A stretch of DNA of 47,880 bases, taken from a virus. The notes under the pieces were generated by a model. The model was not told the DNA's origin, did no database searches, and saw nothing but the letters and a program-made list of their open reading frames with translations. Shown in pieces: positions 14,511 through 23,229 of this stretch. The stretch covers positions 1-47,880 of IMG/VR virus record IMGVR_UViG_3300030617_000020. The stretch is one strand, 5' to 3'. The translations under genes were made by a program, and so were the position numbers. Each line of letters begins with the position of its first letter. Position 1 is the first letter of the stretch.

Positions 14511-17354
14511 TTAGAAGCTTCCCAAAATAATTTCTAACTCAAGGGCTTCGGCCCGGAATGCTACTGGTTCAGTGTGGCGAATCTTGAATGCCCTGCGGCG
14601 GAACCTGCCTGCCGGTGTCACCGTTGCCCGTTGCCCTTGCTGCGTACTCATGAAGCGGCTAGACGAATACGACTGGTAGTCGTTATCCGAGTAACTCACC
14701 ATCACGTTGAAGGACTGGATGTCCGCGATGAGGGTGATACGGCGGCAGACCTTCCACTGGCTTATGCCGCCATCGTACCGGTCGGTGATGATCTGGAGGT
14801 CGATAGGTCCACCGTTGTCCGTCACGTCAGTCGAGTCCTGTACGTAGATGGCGCCGCTCGTCGGGTCCTGAAGATAGTCCAAGTCCATCACCTGGGCACT
14901 GGCGACCGGACGGAAACAGTTCTCCGAGAAGTTGGCGAACCCAGCATTGCCAGGATTCCCTGCCGGAGCCGTACCGATCTGGTACGTGAACGTGTTGGTG
15001 TCGACTACCGTGATGTTGAAGATGCCGTTGTAGTCCGGGATGACGGCGCCCTGGATAACGACAGGATCGCCATCCGAGGAGCCGTTGTTGGGCACCACTG
15101 CCGTCACCGTGCCATACGGGTCCGCTTCCAACAGCGTAACCTGCTGAGTCGGGTTCTGCGTGTTGGACGTGAAGATGGTCCACAGGCCCGAGTCGAACGA
15201 ATAAACGAGCGTGATGTTAGTCGTGCGCAAGGTCAACACGTAGCAGCTATGGCCGTACTGATCCACCGAGAACGCCGAGATGTTATTCAACGGATCGTTC
15301 TGGAGGATACGGTCGACGAACGCTGTGCTGATTTTCACCGGCATATAGTTCTGGATCATGTAGACCGAGGCACCTTCACGCCGGGTCTGGCCGATCCACA
15401 CGACCGAGTTCTGCATCTCGATCACCGACTCGCCAGCGGCGCACCCAACCAGCGAAGGCAGGGACGTGTTGGGCAGGAGCGGGGAAGCGGGCGGCGGTAC
15501 ACCCGCATCCGCGAAGAACTCCATGCTCCACACACCGAAGCCCACCACGTAGTTGAGGTACTTGGCAATCGCCACCCCACCGTTTGGTTCGTTCTCCATT
15601 GCAATGAAGCCTAAGGCAGTCCACGTCGAAGGGTCGTTCTCTGCCGAGTTCCAAATCTGCCCTTCGGGGTCCATCACGAAGAAGAAGGTATCGAGGTAGA
15701 CGATGCCAGGGACCGTGACGGTTGGGTAGTTAGGAACGTTCGACAGCTTCGTCAGGGCGTTCAGGTTCGAGTTGAACGAGTACAGGTCATGCGTCGACTT
15801 GAACACCAGCAGGGGCGTGGTGATCGAGGTAGCGGTCTGAGTGAAGTGGTAGAAGCCGCCTGCTACGTTAGGGGCCAGGGCCACCGTCAAGCCGGTGAAG
15901 TCGACCAGCCACACGTCATCGTAGAAGGTGGAGGTTGCCGTGGCTTCCCCACCAATCTCCCAGAGATTGCCGAAGCCGAAGAAGGCGCCGCCACTTCGTA
16001 CCGGCCACCCCGCCGAGAAGTTGGTGCCCGTATTCTCGAAGGTCACGCCGTCCGTGGTCGACCAGATACGTTGAACGTCAGAGCCGGAGGCGCTGTATTC
16101 GAGGAGGTAGACGACACCGTTCAGGGTAGTGGCCTGGAGTTGTTTGGCCCCGCCGTTGGAGGTGCCGTCCAGCATCGCATAGGCGCCAGCATTGAACCCA
16201 ACGTTCAGGCCAAAGGCTACGTTCGGGGCTCCCGTGTAGCCGCTTCCGACGTTGCCGAAGGTGACTTGTACGTAGGGTCCGAGGGCTGACTTGTCCCCAT
16301 CCCCATCGTCATCAAAGTCTGTAAAAGCATAAGCTGTTGCTCCCGTGCCGCCAGTGCCACCAGAAACCGTGATCGGGCTCGGGATAGGGAAGTCTTGCCC
16401 GTAGGAGTCAAACGCCGCAATAGGCCAAACACCAGATGCCGCAACAGCGAACGGGTTTGAAGATGAGCGGGTCCAAGTAGTGCCATCGGGGGAGGTCCAG
16501 CAATCAGAGGTTGCAAAGTGGAAAGGGTCCGACAGTTGTCCGCCGACGACCGTCAGCTTGGTGCCCATCCAGAAGAAGCCGAGGTTCGAGCGGGCAACCC
16601 ACGGGGCTTCCTTGGCGCACTGCGTCCACGAGACGCCGTCAGGGGAAGACCAGACATCGGAGTAGAAGGTGTTGCCTGCTCCGTTGGAGGCGGGACCGGC
16701 TGTACCCCCTGCGATGTACATGAGAGAAGAGGAGGCGGTGACGCCGAAGGAGAACCGAGGGCCGAATGCCGCCGCACTGATCTGAGTCCAGTTGATCCCA
16801 TCGGGGGTCGACCACACATCCCCGAAGACGATGTTGCCCGAGCCAACACCAGTCGTCCCGCCCATCAGGTAGAGGGTGTTGTTGAAGACGATGACCGAGG
16901 CGCCGCCCCTGGGGAACCATGCCGCCGTCCCATTGTTGACCCAGGCCAAGCCATCGACCGACGACCAGATATCGTTCTGTGGGACTCCTGCCGAATTGAT
17001 GCCACCGAATATCCACAGCTTGCCTTGGAAGCCAACTCCCATAGGCAGTGTGCGGGTAGAGAAGGTAGCCGACCCTGTGACCTGTTGAGCGGTCAGGACG
17101 ATGGAGGACGCCCCGAACGCATTGAGCGTATCGCCCGAGATGGAGTAGAGGTTGCCGAGGTAGTTGTCGATGCCCTGCCCAATACCTACCGTCCCCTGGA
17201 ACGCCAACCTTTGCCCCGGCCTTTTGATGACGCGCAGAGTCCCCCGAGTCGACTGCTCGATGATCCCGTTGAGGACCTTCGCATCGGTCGAGGTGGTAGC
17301 GTCCCTGTTCTCCAGGGGCTCGACAAGAGGGAAGCGGACTGGCGGTTGATCCAT
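14511..17354 (-). CDS. P22 gp10-like tail hub with inserted kelch propeller
   Basis: A 947-residue protein. Residues 1-80 and about 487-947 resemble the P22 gp10 DNA-stabilisation/tail hub family (VRFPLVEPLENRDAT at the start; STHDLYSFNSNLNALTKLSN and GVWSMEFFADAG later). Between them, about residues 108-486, lies a kelch-like beta-propeller with recurring blades: NDIWSSVDGLAWV (127), DVWSTPDGINWT (179), DVWSSPDGVSWT (233), DCWTSPDGTTWT (284), RIWSTTDGVTFE (429), plus GG-turns such as LWIFGG. A calcium-loop-like DFDDDGDGDKS is at 346-356. The insertion probably presents an external sugar- or receptor-binding module on the hub. Start shares one base with the upstream stop. Confidence 0.75.
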   Translation of the reverse strand: MDQPPVRFPLVEPLENRDATTSTDAKVLNGIIEQSTRGTLRVIKRPGQRLAFQGTVGIGQGIDNYLGNLYSISGDTLNAFGASSIVLTAQQVTGSATFSTRTLPMGVGFQGKLWIFGGINSAGVPQNDIWSSVDGLAWVNNGTAAWFPRGGASVIVFNNTLYLMGGTTGVGSGNIVFGDVWSTPDGINWTQISAAAFGPRFSFGVTASSSLMYIAGGTAGPASNGAGNTFYSDVWSSPDGVSWTQCAKEAPWVARSNLGFFWMGTKLTVVGGQLSDPFHFATSDCWTSPDGTTWTRSSSNPFAVAASGVWPIAAFDSYGQDFPIPSPITVSGGTGGTGATAYAFTDFDDDGDGDKSALGPYVQVTFGNVGSGYTGAPNVAFGLNVGFNAGAYAMLDGTSNGGAKQLQATTLNGVVYLLEYSASGSDVQRIWSTTDGVTFENTGTNFSAGWPVRSGGAFFGFGNLWEIGGEATATSTFYDDVWLVDFTGLTVALAPNVAGGFYHFTQTATSITTPLLVFKSTHDLYSFNSNLNALTKLSNVPNYPTVTVPGIVYLDTFFFVMDPEGQIWNSAENDPSTWTALGFIAMENEPNGGVAIAKYLNYVVGFGVWSMEFFADAGVPPPASPLLPNTSLPSLVGCAAGESVIEMQNSVVWIGQTRREGASVYMIQNYMPVKISTAFVDRILQNDPLNNISAFSVDQYGHSCYVLTLRTTNITLVYSFDSGLWTIFTSNTQNPTQQVTLLEADPYGTVTAVVPNNGSSDGDPVVIQGAVIPDYNGIFNITVVDTNTFTYQIGTAPAGNPGNAGFANFSENCFRPVASAQVMDLDYLQDPTSGAIYVQDSTDVTDNGGPIDLQIITDRYDGGISQWKVCRRITLIADIQSFNVMVSYSDNDYQSYSSSRFMSTQQGQRATVTPAGRFRRRAFKIRHTEPVAFRAEALELEIILGSF

Positions 17355-18088
17355 TACCGGCTCCGGGTATCGTAGAGGAACCTGACCGAGTCCGTGTTCT
17401 CCTGCGACCAGTTAATCATGTCCTCGTAGGCTTTCGCCGCGCGCTGTTGGATCATCTGGACGCGGTCGAGAGACGTGGCGTATTCGAGGCTGATCTCATT
17501 GGCAAGGCACCACGTCAACCCCATGTAGCATTCCTGGGGGAAGTCGACCGGGTCAGTGCCAATCTCGACATCGTTCAGCGTCACGAGGCCAATCATCCGC
17601 AACGAGTAGTTGTCATCGGCAGGAGTGGGGTAGACGAAGATTTCAGAGTTCTGCGGTTCGATACTCCCGTTGTTGTCATTGAACGGGCGATAGAGCATCG
17701 AGTTCACTACGCCCAGGGAGTTCTTGCTTCCGTACATGTTGTACTCTTGAATCGAGAGTTGATCGATGGGAGTATCGAACTGGGTGGGGTTGAACCGGAC
17801 GAACGCCTGCTGCACCTTCAAGATGCGGGTCGTCACGAGTGAGCCAGTGCCGGTGGCATACGGCCCAATCTGATACGTCCTCTGTCCCGCCACCAGCGGC
17901 AGCACCGTCTCGACCACCTTCCACATAGGCTGGCCCTGGAGTATCCACGCCTTAATCATCATATTGAAGGCGAGACTCACATACTGGTAGTCTTGGCTGG
18001 TCGGCGGGTTCGTGGCGTCGTAGGTGCCACAGAGCCTCAGAGCCCTGTTGATGACATCGTCCCGGCTAACGCTAAAAGTGGTGCTCAT
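17354..18088 (-). CDS. P22 gp4-like head-to-tail adaptor
   Basis: A 244-residue protein with the features of the P22 gp4 tail accessory family: N-terminal VSRDDVINRALRLCG, then QYVSLAFNMMIKAWILQG, and a C-terminal helical stretch with QMIQQRAAKAYEDM. It would bind beneath the portal and extend the DNA exit channel. The gene order portal...gp4-like, gp10-like, ejection proteins is that of P22-like podoviruses. Assigned by pattern and synteny. Confidence 0.65.
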   Translation of the reverse strand: MSTTFSVSRDDVINRALRLCGTYDATNPPTSQDYQYVSLAFNMMIKAWILQGQPMWKVVETVLPLVAGQRTYQIGPYATGTGSLVTTRILKVQQAFVRFNPTQFDTPIDQLSIQEYNMYGSKNSLGVVNSMLYRPFNDNNGSIEPQNSEIFVYPTPADDNYSLRMIGLVTLNDVEIGTDPVDFPQECYMGLTWCLANEISLEYATSLDRVQMIQQRAAKAYEDMINWSQENTDSVRFLYDTRSR

Positions 18089-18089
18089 C

Positions 18090-18650
18090 TCAACTCGCTG
18101 CGTAGAGGATGTAAGAAGTGGTCGAGCCGTCGCCAGTGGCGAACTGGAATTGAACGATAGTCCAGAGAACCAGAGCGTTGTCTTTCCACGTGCCTGACCA
18201 TGTCAACACATCACCTTCGTTGGGGGAAGACGTGAAGGTGAGGTTGCCGAAATTGGACGTGAGGTTGTAGTCGACACCGGGCGTCTGGAGGATGCGATTG
18301 CGGTAGACGGCGGGAGTGCCGATGATGAGGTTGCCGTACTCGACGCCCTCGGTTGGGGTGACGCCGTCGCCAGGGTTGGGGGTGCCGCCGAGGATTGCAG
18401 GACCGGCGCCGAGGCCGAGTTGGCCGAGAGGCAGGAAGACAGGCCGTACCTCGGGCTGGGTCCAGGGCGGCGCCTGCTCGTCGGGCACACCGCGAACGAA
18501 GTCCTGGGGCTGGCGCGGTTCCCAGTCCTCCTTGCAGACGTAGACGCCGTCCCACCGCAGACGCAACTCGCTGGCCTTGCGCTTGAACCCGCAGACCCGG
18601 CAGATAGCGTTGTAGTCGCCCAGCTTGAAGTAACCCCGATTCCCGCTCAT
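18090..18650 (-). CDS. Virion-cluster protein with N-terminal zinc-finger-like motif
   Basis: A 186-residue protein: CRVCGFKRKASELRLRWDG then VCKEDWEPR (a C-x2-C...C pattern), followed by a Pro/Gly-rich linker and a beta-rich C-terminal half (VYRNRILQTPGVDYNLTSN) that resembles phage attachment or neck proteins. It sits between the capsid block and the gp4-like adaptor; ATG overlaps the stop of the preceding Cys-rich gene. A structural or assembly role is likely; not identified further. Confidence 0.55.
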   Translation of the reverse strand: MSGNRGYFKLGDYNAICRVCGFKRKASELRLRWDGVYVCKEDWEPRQPQDFVRGVPDEQAPPWTQPEVRPVFLPLGQLGLGAGPAILGGTPNPGDGVTPTEGVEYGNLIIGTPAVYRNRILQTPGVDYNLTSNFGNLTFTSSPNEGDVLTWSGTWKDNALVLWTIVQFQFATGDGSTTSYILYAAS

Positions 18651-18865
18651 GGCAACGTCACCCCCGCATTGATCCCCTGGCGAGCGGTCAAGGTCACGTT
18701 CGCAGCGGCGCCGAGTTCAGTGCAGCAGGGGTTGCAGAGCAGGACAGATGGGATCACTGCGACGAGATTCGAAGCGGCGCCAGCCAGGACGGGGGTATTG
18801 AAGTTCGACTTGTTGAGGCTTTGATTGCCACACACGTCGCAGATGTAGAACAGTTGAGTAGCCAC
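18647..18865 (-). CDS. Small Cys-rich protein (two CxxC motifs), GTG start
   Basis: A 72-residue protein with YICDVCGNQ and LLCNPCC, two Cys pairs consistent with one zinc site. The start is GTG at 18865, chosen because GGAG lies 7 nt upstream. It is the first gene after a terminator hairpin on this strand and overlaps the next gene, which also has Cys pairs. Function unknown. Confidence 0.55.
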   Translation of the reverse strand: MATQLFYICDVCGNQSLNKSNFNTPVLAGAASNLVAVIPSVLLCNPCCTELGAAANVTLTARQGINAGVTLP

Positions 18866-18885
18866 GAGTACGCTCCATAAACTAG

Positions 18886-18908
18886 GAAAAGCCCTCGGGG
18901 AGAGGGCT
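18886..18908 (-). terminator. Rho-independent terminator between capsid and tail blocks
   Basis: On the minus strand AGCCCTC and GAGGGCT (7 bp) enclose a TCCCC loop and are followed by TTTTCC. It lies after the last capsid-block gene (stop at 18946) and before the tail block (start 18865). It probably reduces read-through so that capsid genes are more highly transcribed than tail genes. Confidence 0.7.
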
Positions 18909-18930
18909 CACTACGTAGACTCGTTGCGGG

Positions 18931-18960
18931 ATTATACCGCAGATTTTAGCAGGAGGTGAA
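18931..18960 (-). promoter_or_regulatory. Candidate promoter TTCACC-18-TATAAT
   Basis: A minus-strand TATAAT (18931-18936) with TTCACC (4 of 6 matches to TTGACA) 18 bp upstream, overlapping the stop region of the 64-residue protein gene. It is followed by CCCGC, as in the candidate at 6682. It fires toward the terminator at 18886-18908, an attenuator-like arrangement. Confidence 0.4.
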
Positions 18961-19140
18961 TTGGTCCGGGGAGGCATGAACCAAAAGAGTCTGGTTCCTG
19001 GCTTCAATCAAGCCGGGGTGGAAAGCTACAATACGTACTTCGATACCTTTCCACAGGACACGTTCCCCTACCCGAAGAGGTTCTGGCGCAACCCCCTCCG
19101 TCACAACCGATAAGGCAATGGGATTTGAATACAGGCCCAT
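18946..19140 (-). CDS. Small hypothetical protein of the capsid block
   Basis: A 64-residue protein with AGGAGG just before the ATG. A beta-rich segment, PLRVGERVLWKGIEVRIVAF, could form a small barrel (SH3-like, as in head-tail joining proteins). No family recognised. It is the last gene before the terminator. Confidence 0.5.
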   Translation of the reverse strand: MGLYSNPIALSVVTEGVAPEPLRVGERVLWKGIEVRIVAFHPGLIEARNQTLLVHASPDQFTSC

Positions 19141-19148
19141 ATAACCTC

Positions 19149-19475
19149 CTACGAAAGCGTAACCGTTACGCCAGTGGGCGATTGGTAGGTAGCAGGCGGC
19201 ACGACCACAGCCGGGACCGTAAAGGCGGTTGTCACGGGATTGCCAAGAGGCGCTACCCCATTGACTGTCATCAGGCCATTGGCTTGAACAGTGACCGTGT
19301 AGTCGCCTGGGTTCAAGGCGGTAGCGAAGGTGCAGGTGTCGGTGGTAACCGACTGCGATTCAATATGCCCCGTGCCTGCGGCATGATCCAGGCTGAACAC
19401 ATAACCCTCAAATGACGCAAATCCGTCCGGAAGGTCTGCGGTTTCGGTGGTGATAGTTGCAGTAGCGATAGCCAT
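19149..19475 (-). CDS. Ig-like small virion protein
   Basis: A 108-residue protein rich in Thr, Val and Ala. The central part, TALNPGDYTVTVQANG, has the Gly-Asp-Tyr-hydrophobic pattern of Ig-like or big-type beta-sandwich domains often exposed on phage capsids, followed by VNGVAPLGNPVTTAFTVPA. A clear AGGAG site precedes the ATG. It probably decorates the virion; identity not established. Confidence 0.5.
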   Translation of the reverse strand: MAIATATITTETADLPDGFASFEGYVFSLDHAAGTGHIESQSVTTDTCTFATALNPGDYTVTVQANGLMTVNGVAPLGNPVTTAFTVPAVVVPPATYQSPTGVTVTLS

Positions 19476-19489
19476 AAATTACTCCTAAG

Positions 19490-19945
19490 TTAAGCCCCGC
19501 CAACACTGATGGGGCGGTACTTGACAGTTTGAAGCATCAGGGTCCAGGTAACTGTACCCGCTGCCAGGGCATCGATAACGATTACCGAAAAACTAATGGC
19601 CCCTGTCACACCAACACCGGCATTATTTTGCAATCCCCCGAACCACTTGGCTTCTATCTTACCCCGGCCTGACAACTCTGTGATGAGGATAGGTGTGGTG
19701 GCATTCCAGTACAACTGGATAGCGATGCCGTCCGAAATGGAATACTGAATGCAGTCAATGCGCAAGCGGGTGGCCGGGTGTAATCCGCTCATGCCAGGGT
19801 TCATGTCACTCAAGGACCCGTTAGTTGGGTCTTGAATAATCGTAAACGCTGGCAAGGCGGGTGTTGGAGCCGTGTCATCCCCTGTGGTTTTTGTAACCAC
19901 ATTACGCGGCCCATCGATTTCAATCTGAGTCGCATTCGAGGCCAT
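19490..19945 (-). CDS. Structural protein, beta-rich
   Basis: A 151-residue protein with AAGGAG before its start. It is largely beta-strand-like (FTIIQDPTNGSLSD; AIQLYWNATTPILITELSGRG; TVTWTLMLQTVKYR). The GLHPATRLRIDCIQYSISDG segment resembles small capsid-associated proteins found downstream of capsid genes in several podoviruses. Role inferred from position. Confidence 0.45.
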   Translation of the reverse strand: MASNATQIEIDGPRNVVTKTTGDDTAPTPALPAFTIIQDPTNGSLSDMNPGMSGLHPATRLRIDCIQYSISDGIAIQLYWNATTPILITELSGRGKIEAKWFGGLQNNAGVGVTGAISFSVIVIDALAAGTVTWTLMLQTVKYRPISVGGA

Positions 19946-19946
19946 C

Positions 19947-20726
19947 TTACCGCTCCTTCTGGGCTTGGTGGAAGTCCGCCAGACCGGCGATGATAGCTCC
20001 CGTGGCCCCGTTGCCGAACACTATCGTCGGAGACAGTGGGACAGTCGGAAGAGTCGGCGCCGTCAAGCGGGCTACACAACCAGCGTTGTTCGGGCCGTTC
20101 GTGGTGCCGATGTTCGACTGCGGTACGAAGCCAACCAACTGCGTATCGGCGTAGAACTCTACGTCACCTTGGCGGGTGATGTAGATGGCGAGGTCGAAGT
20201 AGGTTGCGTTGGTCAGGGCAAGAGCGCCCAGAGGGATGTTCACCGAGACCGTGGCCGAAGCCACCGTCACGTTGCCCACCAGTTGTACGCCACCAGCGGC
20301 CTTGCTGAAGTACACGCCATTCACCACCGTAGGGGTGGCCGGAGCCGCAAACGTCGCAATCAAGCCAGCCAGAAACGTCTGGGTGGTTACGTTCGCCATC
20401 TGAAAGCGGCCTTCCCAGAACACCTTCTTCGGGGGGGTGTTGACAGTGAAACCGCCCACCGGAGTTTGCACACCAGCAAAGGAACCGGCAGCAACCAGCG
20501 TGGTGAAGGAAGCAATGCCACCATCACCGGCAACTACAGCATTCGTCGGCGTGGTTCCGATATTGACATAAGCCCCGGTGATCCCCAAGCTCTGGTCGAA
20601 GTCATCGACAAAGGCGTGGTAGAACAACGGGTTCCAATTGCCGCAATCAGCGAGAGGTTGGAACGGGGCATCAGGCGTGCCGCCCGAAGTCTGCCGAACC
20701 GGAGGTTGAGAAGCTACTACGGCCAT
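19947..20726 (-). CDS. Structural protein with lectin-like beta-sandwich pattern
   Basis: A 259-residue protein with a strong AAGGAG site. Sequences such as KKVFWEGRFQMANVTTQTFL, NATYFDLAIYITRQGDVEFY and TQLVGFVPQSNI alternate in a way typical of concanavalin-like beta-sandwich domains in capsid-associated phage proteins. It sits downstream of the capsid gene and two tiny basic proteins. Family not recognised with certainty. Confidence 0.5.
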   Translation of the reverse strand: MAVVASQPPVRQTSGGTPDAPFQPLADCGNWNPLFYHAFVDDFDQSLGITGAYVNIGTTPTNAVVAGDGGIASFTTLVAAGSFAGVQTPVGGFTVNTPPKKVFWEGRFQMANVTTQTFLAGLIATFAAPATPTVVNGVYFSKAAGGVQLVGNVTVASATVSVNIPLGALALTNATYFDLAIYITRQGDVEFYADTQLVGFVPQSNIGTTNGPNNAGCVARLTAPTLPTVPLSPTIVFGNGATGAIIAGLADFHQAQKER

Positions 20727-20735
20727 GACCGCTCC

Positions 20736-20915
20736 TTAGATTTGGGGCTTACCGTTCTTGAACGGATGGGCGATTGTCTTTGCACCGAGGCCAGGGTTGC
20801 GCTTCGACACGGGCGTTGCCGTCATCGGCACTGCCTTGAAGGGAGTGTTGGGGAGGGACACGCCTGCTGCCTGCACGCCCAGCTTGTAATCTTTCCGATT
20901 GCGAGAGTCGGCCAT
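20736..20915 (-). CDS. Small basic protein, 59 residues
   Basis: ATG at 20915 to TAA at 20736 gives MADSRNRKDYKLG...KNGKPQI, a basic, Pro-rich peptide. It fits exactly between two genes on the same strand, leaving 3 nt before the upstream neighbour's stop and 9 nt after. A weak GGA is the only ribosome-site match. Likely a small virion or assembly protein. Confidence 0.5.
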   Translation of the reverse strand: MADSRNRKDYKLGVQAAGVSLPNTPFKAVPMTATPVSKRNPGLGAKTIAHPFKNGKPQI

Positions 20916-20918
20916 GAT

Positions 20919-21086
20919 CTATTTCCGTTTGGACTTGCGGGCAGTTGAGAGGGCCACTGCGACGGCTTGCTTATTCGCCTTGGCCTTCCCGAACTTCTTC
21001 GCCGTCTTGGCGAACGTCTTGCCCTTGTGGAACTCAGAGATGTTCGAAGAAACCGTCTTCTTCGATGAACCCTTTTTCAGAGGCAT
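20919..21086 (-). CDS. Small Lys-rich conserved protein (DUF6496-like)
   Basis: A 55-residue, very basic protein MPLKKGSSKKTVSSN...KQAVAVALSTARKSKRK. The start at 21086 is set by GGAG 6 nt upstream and by similarity to a widespread small phage and bacterial protein with the pattern KKGSS...SNI...KQAVAIALS.ARK. Located just after the capsid gene. Possibly binds nucleic acid; function unknown. Confidence 0.65.
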   Translation of the reverse strand: MPLKKGSSKKTVSSNISEFHKGKTFAKTAKKFGKAKANKQAVAVALSTARKSKRK

Positions 21087-21099
21087 GACGTTCTCCAGA

Positions 21100-22020
21100 T
21101 TACGGCCCGTTCGACCCGAAGAGACCACGAGGATCGGTCCAGAAGAACGAGTACCGTTCACGGGACTTCGCCTTGGCGTTGTCGGTGTCGAAGTCGTTGT
21201 CCTGCTCGAATGAGATTGGGACACGGGTGTAGGACTTAAGGCCGTCCGGGCAGTTGGTGCGGAGGAACCACGCATGCGGCGACGTGAGGTAATGATTCAC
21301 GTGGATGCCGCCTGGGATGGCGCCAGTAGCCTTGATGACGTTGATGTCATTGTTGGCCGTGCCCGGTTGGAACACCGACTTCATGATTCGGTTGGCATTG
21401 AACCATTCCTGACGCGGAACGATCAAGCGTTGCGGCATGATGTTGATGAGGTTGCCCACGTCATCCGCCGTACCCATGATCTGGATGATGAGGTCTTCGA
21501 GCGACGCTTCCGACAAGTCGGCGCCCACTGCGAGCATGTTCGAGAACGAACCGCCCGAGGTGTTCGGGTGAGCCACGTTCAGCAAGCTCACTCCGTCGCC
21601 GCCGTTGAAGCCGGTGGTGAACGCGTTGTTGTAGATGTTCGCTGCGACGTTCTCTTTGGTCTGGCGGAAGCTAAATGCCAGACTCGCAGCACGCCGCTTG
21701 GACACCTTCTCGTAGAGGTCATCCTCCAACTCTTCCTGCGTCACGATGTAGCCGAGGCTGTACGTGAGGTGGACGTAGCGGGAGATGAAGCCCTGGAGTT
21801 CCGAGGTGTAGATCGTACCGCCAGACTCGGGCTTGACCGGAGCCAACCCGAAGCCGGTGATCTGAACATCTTCCTCGTAGTTCTGGTGCGAGGTGTCCTG
21901 CTCGAAGAGCATCGGCCATTCTTCGGGATGCTCCGCGTAGGTCCGACCCCACCACGCCTTGATACCCGGCCACAAGGCTTTGGGGTGGGTGCCTGTATTG
22001 ATGATGCCACCAACTGCCAT
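21100..22020 (-). CDS. Major capsid protein
   Basis: A 306-residue protein in the usual place after scaffold and decoration genes. Features typical of HK97-fold capsid proteins of this phage type: ALWPGIKAWWGRTYAEHPEEW, the acidic LEDDLYEKVSKRRAASLAFS helix, and NVAANIYNNAFTTGFNGGDG followed by a late beta-rich domain (HAWFLRTNCPDGL). GGAG is 7 nt before the ATG. No N-terminal cleavage site is evident. Confidence 0.8.
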   Translation of the reverse strand: MAVGGIINTGTHPKALWPGIKAWWGRTYAEHPEEWPMLFEQDTSHQNYEEDVQITGFGLAPVKPESGGTIYTSELQGFISRYVHLTYSLGYIVTQEELEDDLYEKVSKRRAASLAFSFRQTKENVAANIYNNAFTTGFNGGDGVSLLNVAHPNTSGGSFSNMLAVGADLSEASLEDLIIQIMGTADDVGNLINIMPQRLIVPRQEWFNANRIMKSVFQPGTANNDINVIKATGAIPGGIHVNHYLTSPHAWFLRTNCPDGLKSYTRVPISFEQDNDFDTDNAKAKSRERYSFFWTDPRGLFGSNGP

Positions 22021-22044
22021 GATGATTCTCCGTTGTGGTTAGGT

Positions 22045-22701
22045 TTAGACGCCGACAGTGCCAGGAGACGGCTTGCCGTACTGATGCGTGTTGAAGACAA
22101 CCAACAGCGGCATGTTCACACCGAATGCGACGTTGGGGCGGTAGGGAATTCCGACGATCTTCAGCGGCAGGGTAGCCGTCACAGCGATGGTATCCACCAC
22201 CGTTGCCGAGAGAGGTCCGATTGTGTTGGCAGGAGCCGTGGGCAAGAACGAGGCGTTGGAACCCACCGTGGTAGCTTGCGCTGCCGCGAGAGAAGCCGAG
22301 CCTTGGATTTCAAATAGCAGCGAAGGATCGTCCGCCACCCAAACGTAGTAGTCGTTCAGCTTGGCGGCTGGCACGAACTGGAGGTTCAAGTTGACTGCGG
22401 TGCCTTGAGTTTGACCAGCGCCGACACCGATAGGGGCAACCTGCACGCCGACGATAGCGCCGATGGGCAAGCAAGCTGTCTGGGAACCGGTGAAGCCGGT
22501 GATGTTCGGGACACCGTTGATGTCCGAACCTTGCGTGGAGCCGTTCAGACCGGCAGCAGGGACCAACTGAACAATGTCGCCATTGTAGTAAGCCTTGGTG
22601 TCGGTCGACTGGATGTGGTACAGGTTCGCCTTGCCGTTCCAGGGATTTCCGTCCTGGGTCTGGACCGGCTGGAGGCCATGCGGAGCGGCAGGGTTTGCCA
22701 T
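22045..22701 (-). CDS. Head decoration/stabilisation-type structural protein
   Basis: A 218-residue protein starting MANPAAPHGLQPVQ at 22701 (GGAG 7 nt upstream; the ATG at 22707 is too close to it). N-terminal segment and the GDIVQLVPAAGL and LPIGAIVGVQVAP stretches match a widespread phage structural protein found next to capsid genes, generally considered a capsid decoration or minor capsid component. Beta-rich throughout. Confidence 0.55.
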   Translation of the reverse strand: MANPAAPHGLQPVQTQDGNPWNGKANLYHIQSTDTKAYYNGDIVQLVPAAGLNGSTQGSDINGVPNITGFTGSQTACLPIGAIVGVQVAPIGVGAGQTQGTAVNLNLQFVPAAKLNDYYVWVADDPSLLFEIQGSASLAAAQATTVGSNASFLPTAPANTIGPLSATVVDTIAVTATLPLKIVGIPYRPNVAFGVNMPLLVVFNTHQYGKPSPGTVGV

Positions 22702-22716
22702 TGTCATTCTCCAGAA

Positions 22717-23220
22717 TTATGAAGTCGTCGAGCCGTAGTCGATGCCACTTTTCGGAATGTAGGCACCTTCCACCGGCGTAGTCGTTCCCGTTCGAATGGC
22801 CTTGTCGATTGCTGCGGCCCGCTTCTGGTAGAACGCATCGTTCTCGTTCTTCCATTCCTGCTTGATCTTCATCAAGTAGGCTACCAGCGGCCCGCCCTGT
22901 TCGGTGTGCCCTACGATACGGCTAACTCGGTCGCCGGAGTCAGCGCTTGCAGCGCCCATTCCCGGCTCTATCTCGACTTCACTCTGGGAGACGAACTCGT
23001 ATCCGTTAGCCAGGGCCTCATTCACCCTATTGGGATAGTCGTTGATCCAGTGGCAGTATAACCCACTTGCCATAAGTTTGCTGCAATCGACACCAAGCTT
23101 CGATCCGCCGAGCATCGGACGGCGGGAACGGCCCGCCGTTTCGCGATCTGTGATGGACCGTACTTGCGGCGCGATAGCCTCACGGGTGGGGATGCCTTCG
23201 TGCTGGTCTTGCTTGCTCAT
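22717..23220 (-). CDS. Hypothetical protein between scaffold and head genes
   Basis: A 167-residue protein with a conserved-looking middle: ASGLYCHWINDYPNRVNEAL (a cell-end 'RWVNDxPGRV' type motif), and a helical C-terminal LVAYLMKIKQEWKNENDAFY. Proteins of this pattern commonly accompany podovirus scaffold and capsid genes. No enzymatic motif. Probably a minor head protein or assembly factor. Confidence 0.5.
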   Translation of the reverse strand: MSKQDQHEGIPTREAIAPQVRSITDRETAGRSRRPMLGGSKLGVDCSKLMASGLYCHWINDYPNRVNEALANGYEFVSQSEVEIEPGMGAASADSGDRVSRIVGHTEQGGPLVAYLMKIKQEWKNENDAFYQKRAAAIDKAIRTGTTTPVEGAYIPKSGIDYGSTTS

Positions 23221-23229
23221 GATGGTTCC

